A program made the position numbers and the translations under genes. Below the pieces are notes generated by a model. The model had not been told where the DNA came from and ran no database searches. It saw only the letters and a list, made by a program, of their open reading frames with translations. DNA of 24,860 nucleotides from Plakobranchus ocellatus (lineage: Eukaryota > Mollusca > Gastropoda > Plakobranchidae). The DNA lies in assembly GCA_019648995.1 (NCBI GenBank), contig BLXT01002947.1, positions 147,007-171,866 on the forward strand, in the 5' to 3' direction. Positions 20,190 to 24,860 of the stretch are shown piece after piece; position 1 is the first letter of the stretch; each line of letters begins with the position of its first letter.

Positions 20190-23100
20190 CTGAGGGGGGG
20201 GGGGGGGGGGGGGNAGAGAAACAACAATTGTGTAGCAGTCTCACAAAATGAGTCGAGTTGCAGTTTTTCATGATTGAGTTTGAATCAAAACCATCAACTA
20301 TAGAGTTGAGAACTTGTCATCACTCACTTGGAAACTTTTTATAGACACGCTACAGGCTTTCTGTACATAAAGCATTGGGAATTTTTATTTCTTTCCTTAA
20401 ATATTTTGAGTTGATCTCAGTAATGCAGACCCGCAATTTAACTCACTTTGTGAGACCTCTAAACAAATAGTTTAAATGCACTGAAAGTTAATAATAGAAC
20501 ATTTCAGACACAAAACTTCACATTTTAAAACCTACATAATGAGCAAAGAGGTTGCATGGTTACTGCAAACAACACTGCGGTGTGTTTATAGCAACAAGTG
20601 AGGGACTACTGATATTATGTCCAAAAAATCAAGAGTCAAAAGGCATAAAAGACAAAATGCATTCTTTTTGTTTTCATCCTCCCATTTCTTGTGTCCAAAT
20701 CATGGTGCTTCTTCTGCACCAATAAAACATGAGTACACAAATGGTTTCTCTTTCCAATATATATTGAAAAGAATAATGGTGAAAAATGGTTTCATTAGAA
20801 ACTTATTTCACCTCCTTTCATTATGCTGCATAAAACAGGACTTATTTTCAACTATTTTTATAAATAAAACCTGCTAATGGTTTCATTAGAAACTTATTTC
20901 ACCTCCTTTCATTATGCTACATAAAACATGACTTATTTTCAACTATTTTTATGAATAAAACCTGCCTTAATAATTTATAGCATGTTCTGTCTGGATTAGG
21001 CAATGCACTAAGTCAATGTGCCTAACCTATTGTCTTTGTGCATACGGTACTTTTCAATTTATAAGCCTTTATTATGAGTAAAGCCACCCTAGGTAAGAAG
21101 ATTATGAAGGGCAAAATTGGCCTCCAAATATAAACATTCAAACCTTTTTCTTAATGGATGATATGATTGTAGCTCTCAGAATTTTGTCATAGGCCTCATA
21201 AGTACTTTCAGATGATTTGTTGGTAATAATCCCCAAGGCCAACACTATAAAGTGGAATTCTTGTGCATTCTTCTCAAAAATACTGCAGTCGTCTCTATGA
21301 CCTCTAAGGAAGGCAATTTCTTTTTGGTTGTTTTGAAGAGACTGTATAAAGATACGCAGTGGTGATAAAAAATATTGGTTTTAGGCCTGGTTTACCTGTA
21401 GATCAAATTCACAGTTAGAGGACTTGGTATTGGCTAACAGTCAGGCTGGCTGAGGCTGAGAGCATTCAATGTTTGGTCTAGATTTAAGTCGAGCACTGAG
21501 CTAGGCCAACACTGTGCCTTATTCTCTTGGCTGTAACTCTACATGTATAATTTGAATATGTGAGTCTGACAAAAAATCATGGGCCAAATTTTCAGACATT
21601 TATAAACAAAAAATGGCCTAGCATATGTTTATTTGAAATTTTGCCAAGATGATTGTTATACTTCAGAGATACAGATTTCAAATTTAAAATCCTGAGAAAT
21701 TTTCTTCTTGTTTTCCTCACTAAGGTAGAGTTTGCTAACAAAAAAAAAAAACCTTTGGTACAGCCTAGCGTCATCAACCAATGCTAGATAAGCCTTCTAA
21801 GAATGAGGGCATGATGCCCTGCACTGATTACATCGAACAGACCAATGAAAAAATTTGCTACAGCAGCCTGTGAGCTTTGCAATTGGAGAAAACTAGATGG
21901 ACATCTGTTGATTTTGTTCAAGCAGTCTGATTTTATTAAAACAGCAAATGGAAAAAAAAAAGAACAATTAATAGTTTTCAGAGAACAAAACTAGAGAGAT
22001 AATTATATATCATTAAATGGCACTTGTGAATCCACACTGAGGGAGCAAATTGACTAGGGAAAGATATGGAATTGAGTATTTCATCCTTACATTCTCCCAG
22101 ATCAGGTCAGCCAGCTGGTCTATCGCCACTGACAGATTACGATGTTCTCCACTGTAGCGTAGGTATAGCCAGGTACACAGCAACAGGAGAAAGATAAGCA
22201 TTGCCAGGTTGGACAGATTTGCAAGTGATTCAAGGCCTACCACACCAAGGACACCTGATGCCACATAAAAGATTACAACCACAGTGAACAGGACGGCAGG
22301 CGTTCTGGCAGCGCTGAACAAGTTCTTGCTTTCGTTGTGCCTGGATGAGGAAGAGAAAGGAACTATCAATGACTAAGACAGAACTCTCTCACGATGCAAC
22401 ATCGTAAGCTTCACCCACCTCAAATAGAACACTTTGATCATCCAAATCTGTCTTTAACAACAATTGATTTTTTAATTCATTTCAAAGAGTCCAGCAACTG
22501 TAATAAACACATGATAGTCACAAATCACTTTTAAGGTAAAAAAAGACCACAAAAATTGTAGCACATCTGGTTCAGTAAGATCAGAAATCAGATCTTAACA
22601 TCAGGGTTTAGGCTTCTTGTTATTCAAAATTCAACTTTGATTATTGTATTGCTAAACACACTTCCTTCTTCTTCGACTTCGTGTTTTTGTAATGCTGTGA
22701 GTCAATTCAAATTAGTAGACCAGTGGCTAGCACAAAGTTTGCTGTGAGGGTCAGAGCTTCCAACATGCAATTTAGTTGGGGTTCTTTAGTCAGGTTGTGT
22801 TTCTAAAAGCCAAAAGATTTGGATACTAATGCTGTAAGTGCTATGTTAAAAGACCAAATCATTACAAGTCTCTCAAATTTTTTACCATTCTACCTCCACT
22901 CATGCACTCATATAGTCTTTAAATGCAGTTTCTATTCTTCTATGATCTTTGGCTCCGTCAGTTAAGAGAGTACAAATTTTTCTGTGCTTGAGTCCAAGCA
23001 AAATGAAAAATAAATTGAGACACTTTCACATTTTTTATAAAAATTACCAAACTTTTCGTAAAACATCAAGGGTATGGTAATTGGCAAATGCTTTTGTAAG

Positions 23101-24415
23101 GTAGAACTTACCGTGAGTAGTTGGCAAATACTTCTGTCAGGTCCTCTTTCAGTTGATCTTCATACAGCTGGCAGAAGTCTGGCCCACCCATCTTGCGTGT
23201 GGAGTGGAAAAGATCCACACATCTCTCCACACATCGATTGTGTTCTACATGCAAAGTCTCAGGATGTAAGTAAGGCTTGTCTCCTCCGCATATCTGGCAA
23301 GAGAGTTAACAGAAACAAAGGGTTAGTTTTTGTCCTTAAAATCCCCATTGATATCAAAGTGAACTCAGCTGTCAAGTCCCCCTGCAGGCCAGGATGTAGG
23401 TGGAGGGTTTAAATTGGCAGCAAATCTCAGACCACCAAGCAGCCTGGAGAAAAAGTGCTAGAAGGGAAATACAAAGAGTTGGTATCTTCATTAGACGTCA
23501 AGCAACCTAACTACTATCAGCATGTTTCTGTATAAACCTGTGCCTACATAACTTTTTTCTAATAGTAAAAACAAGACTTTTTCAATTTGCTGTGACTTGT
23601 TCTGAGACCAGCCCAGTCAAGAAAAATTGTCCTCTTAATGTTTTACTCTCTTTTAGAAGCTTTGTGTAATAACGTAAACATGGCACACAAATGACACATG
23701 GGTATAGTTTTCAACATAATAAAAACCGCACAATGCATTTGAAACACTGATCATTTCTTTATAATAACAAACATTTTAAAGGTCACTCCTAAAGTAAAAT
23801 TCAGCCCTAGTATGTGCGATATCACTCTTAAAGAAAGATTTGGGAACAAAAAAAATATTAAGACGTTACACTTACTTCTTCCATCATCTTGTTGTACAAA
23901 GCCTTTGAACTGGCAACTGCTGCTAAATTATTTGCCTCTGCTGTGGCCTAAAATCAAGGGAAAAAAAATATGGTTGGTTTGACAAGAAAAAAAAAAAAAA
24001 AAACGACAAAAAAATTAATCATGCAGATAAATTTTCACAAAATGTATTTTAATATAAGGCGTAAACAGTTTTTTTTCCTCATTCTTTTACCAAAAATGTA
24101 ACATTCTTTAACAGAGTTGCATCACCCAAACATTTTTGGAAGGAACCAACCAACACAGCAGACACATTGTAACAACCTAAGCTTTTATTCCAATCAAACG
24201 AAGCAGTTTTTAATCCTCCATGAATCTTACAACAGAAATTCTGTCAAAGACATCAAAAAGGGAGAAAGGCTGAGGTTTCAAAGCTTAAAATATACTAGCA
24301 AAACCAAAAACCCCTGTCAAGCAACCCAGGGTTAACACCAAAACACTTGCTGGCTTACCTGAAGCATGGACTTAGGCTCGGGAAGCTCCTCGCCCTGGTA
24401 GATCTTGATGTACGC
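20067..24415 (-). CDS. ATL: Atlastin, C-terminal five coding exons (5' part off window)
   Basis: Atlastins are dynamin-like GTPases of the endoplasmic reticulum that tether and fuse tubules into three-way junctions. Five minus-strand exons join in frame: 24359-24415, 23876-23947, 23112-23293, 22091-22340 and 20067-20189, giving 227 codons plus TAA. In order they encode the linker after the G domain (AYIKIYQGEELPEP), the helical middle domain (ATAEANNLAAVA, CGGDKPYLHPE), the paired hydrophobic segments (SAARTPAVLF to CTWLYLRYSGE) and a short tail. Every junction has GT-AG, and the motifs match human ATL1 as I recall it. Human ATL1 is 558 residues, so roughly 330 N-terminal residues, including the P-loop and switches, lie beyond 24860. 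No frameshift or missing residue is seen. Invertebrates usually have one atlastin, hence no paralogue number. Confidence 0.95.
20190..20214 (-). promoter_or_regulatory. Poly-C 3' splice acceptor of the last atlastin exon
   Basis: Read on the minus strand, an N, twenty C residues and then TCAG directly precede the ATG codon at 20189. A pure C tract serves as the polypyrimidine tract. Length is uncertain because of the N at 20214. Confidence 0.7.
20215..22090 (-). other. Atlastin intron, 1.9 kb
   Basis: It runs from the GTAAGG donor at 22090 to the poly-C acceptor at 20190. It holds the 92-bp tandem duplication at 20786-20969. No other gene was recognised. Confidence 0.8.
20786..20969. repeat. 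92-bp tandem duplication in the atlastin intron
   Basis: Copies 20786-20877 and 20878-20969 both begin ATGGTTTCATTAGAAAC and end AATAAAACCTGC plus a few bases. They differ at only a few positions, so the duplication is recent. Each copy holds a + strand AATAAA. Confidence 0.9.
22091..22340 (-). CDS. ATL: Atlastin exon: membrane hairpin
   Basis: 250 bases beginning with the last base of the split Arg codon: HNESKNLFSAARTPAVLF, a first hydrophobic stretch (TVVVIFYVASGVLGVVGL), a short turn (ESLANLSN), a second hydrophobic stretch (LAMLIFLLLLCTWLYL), then RYSGEHRNLSVAIDQLADLI and WEN. This matches the paired ER membrane segments and the RYSGE motif of atlastins. The donor is GTAAGG after AAT. 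Without splicing the frame stays open for 25 further codons to a stop at 22013. Confidence 0.95.
22341..23111 (-). other. Atlastin intron, 771 bp
   Basis: Between the GTAAGT donor at 23111 and the catccag acceptor at 22341. No further feature was recognised. Confidence 0.85.
23112..23293 (-). CDS. ATL: Atlastin exon: three-helix middle domain
   Basis: 182 bases, starting in phase 0 and ending two bases into an Arg codon: ICGGDKPYLHPETLHVEHNR, then CVERCVDLFHSTRKMGGPDF, ending LTEVFANYSR. CGGDKP and RKMGG match the family (CGGDKP, KKMGG). The acceptor is cttgccag and the donor GTAAGT. This bundle mediates the crossover that drives membrane fusion. Confidence 0.95.
23294..23875 (-). other. Atlastin intron, 582 bp
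   Basis: Between the GTAAGT donor at 23875 and the gccag acceptor at 23294. No further feature was recognised. Confidence 0.85.
23876..23947 (-). CDS. ATL: Atlastin exon: first helix of the middle domain
   Basis: Twenty-four codons, phase 0 at both ends: ATAEANNLAAVASSKALYNK then MMEE. It matches ATAEANNLAAVA of animal atlastins. The acceptor is gattttag and the donor GTAAGT. Confidence 0.95.
23948..24358 (-). other. Atlastin intron, 411 bp
   Basis: Between the GTAAGC donor at 24358 and the ttttag acceptor at 23948. It contains an A-run at about 23987-24003 (poly-T in the sense strand). Confidence 0.85.
24359..24415 (-). CDS. ATL: Atlastin exon: linker between G domain and middle domain
   Basis: Nineteen codons, phase 0 at both ends: AYIKIYQGEELPEPKSMLQ, nearly identical to the human sequence I recall (one difference, E for H). 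The acceptor is ttgcag before 24415 and the donor is GTAAGC after CAG at 24359. Confidence 0.95.
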
Positions 24416-24860
24416 CTGCAATTGTGAGAGAAACAACATATTTTAATAGGTTCTTTAGAGATCAATGTGTAATGGTGGGGCAAGAAACTCCACACAGTTT
24501 ACCTGTAAACTAAACATGGATAAAGCCATTGATCAACATGAAATGGTGGGGCAAGAAACTTCACACAGTTTACCTGTAAACTAAACATGGATAAAGCCTT
24601 TAATCAACCACCAATGGTTTCTTATTTCACAGCCCTGTCTATTTTAAGAAGGTAAGGCTAAACATGGTTTGTATGAATCATAATCTTTCAGAAAGTCCAA
24701 ACACTAATGGTACAATAATTCTGAGCTCTATTGGCCACCATCTTTTCGATCATAGAAACTACCTTGTGTCCACACTGATGCAAGATCCGTCTCCCCTATG
24801 GAGTTTGTTCTCAACATGGGTTGTTTCACATAAACAATGACAGTTCTAATGTTCTCAACA
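24416..24860 (-). other. Start of the next upstream atlastin intron
   Basis: Intron sequence running off the right edge. I searched for the preceding exon, which should end with residues before AYIKIY, and did not find it. It contains a 71-bp tandem duplication. Confidence 0.7.
24471..24612. repeat. 71-bp tandem duplication in the atlastin intron
   Basis: Copies 24471-24541 and 24542-24612 begin AATGGTGGGGCAAGAAACT and share GTTTACCTGTAAAC and CATGGATAAAGCC. Few differences, so recent. Confidence 0.9.

Noticed and set aside
19837-20271. 144-codon minus-strand open frame with a Pro run
   Set aside because: The Pro run is the translated C tract with an N. The true atlastin exon uses another frame with a proper acceptor; the remainder is 3' untranslated sequence.
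23074-23412. 112-codon plus-strand open frame
   Set aside because: Antisense of the well supported atlastin exon 23112-23293.
1-24860. tRNA or rRNA genes
   Set aside because: No recognisable internal promoter (B-box-like GGTTCGAATCC) or rRNA signature was seen on either strand by eye; a covariance-model scan would be decisive.

Overview
The window is eukaryotic nuclear DNA, AT-rich, with GT-AG introns, long non-coding stretches, minisatellites and transposon relics. The two recognisable genes are animal genes. A lophotrochozoan, perhaps a gastropod mollusc, would fit the composition and the many agatctag-type motifs, but that is inference. Nothing bacterial, viral or CRISPR-like was seen, and I found no convincing undescribed multi-gene system.

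The left end (1-2123) holds the last coding exon of a GTP cyclohydrolase I feedback regulatory protein gene (GCHFR/GFRP, + strand, 1192-1458). It carries a low-complexity extension of 50 residues beyond the usual Leu-His-Lys-Glu end. The upstream exons lie outside or were not found. A 39-bp piece of that extension is repeated exactly at 83-121.

The middle (2124 to about 19465) contains no intact gene. It holds a decayed piggyBac element with both ends (2128-3780), a degenerate gene of a repeat-like animal family (about 4860-5466), a transposon-end-like repeat (about 6690-6855) and a Tigger/pogo-type element with terminal inverted repeats and TA duplication (10458-11845). It also holds several minisatellites (12041, 15910, 16829, 17034, 18684). 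Two G-runs abutting N and one 77-N gap mark assembly trouble.

The right end (20067-24860, - strand) holds the last five coding exons of an atlastin, the ER-membrane fusion GTPase. They encode 227 residues: the end of the G-domain/linker, the helical middle domain, the paired membrane segments and the C-terminal tail. The GTPase core lies off the right edge. All joins are in frame and the boundaries agree with human atlastin as I recall it. The final exon is hidden behind a poly-C acceptor tract and is missed in simple ORF calls because the tract is read in another frame.

The two genes converge. One regulates tetrahydrobiopterin synthesis and the other shapes the endoplasmic reticulum; no functional link is implied.
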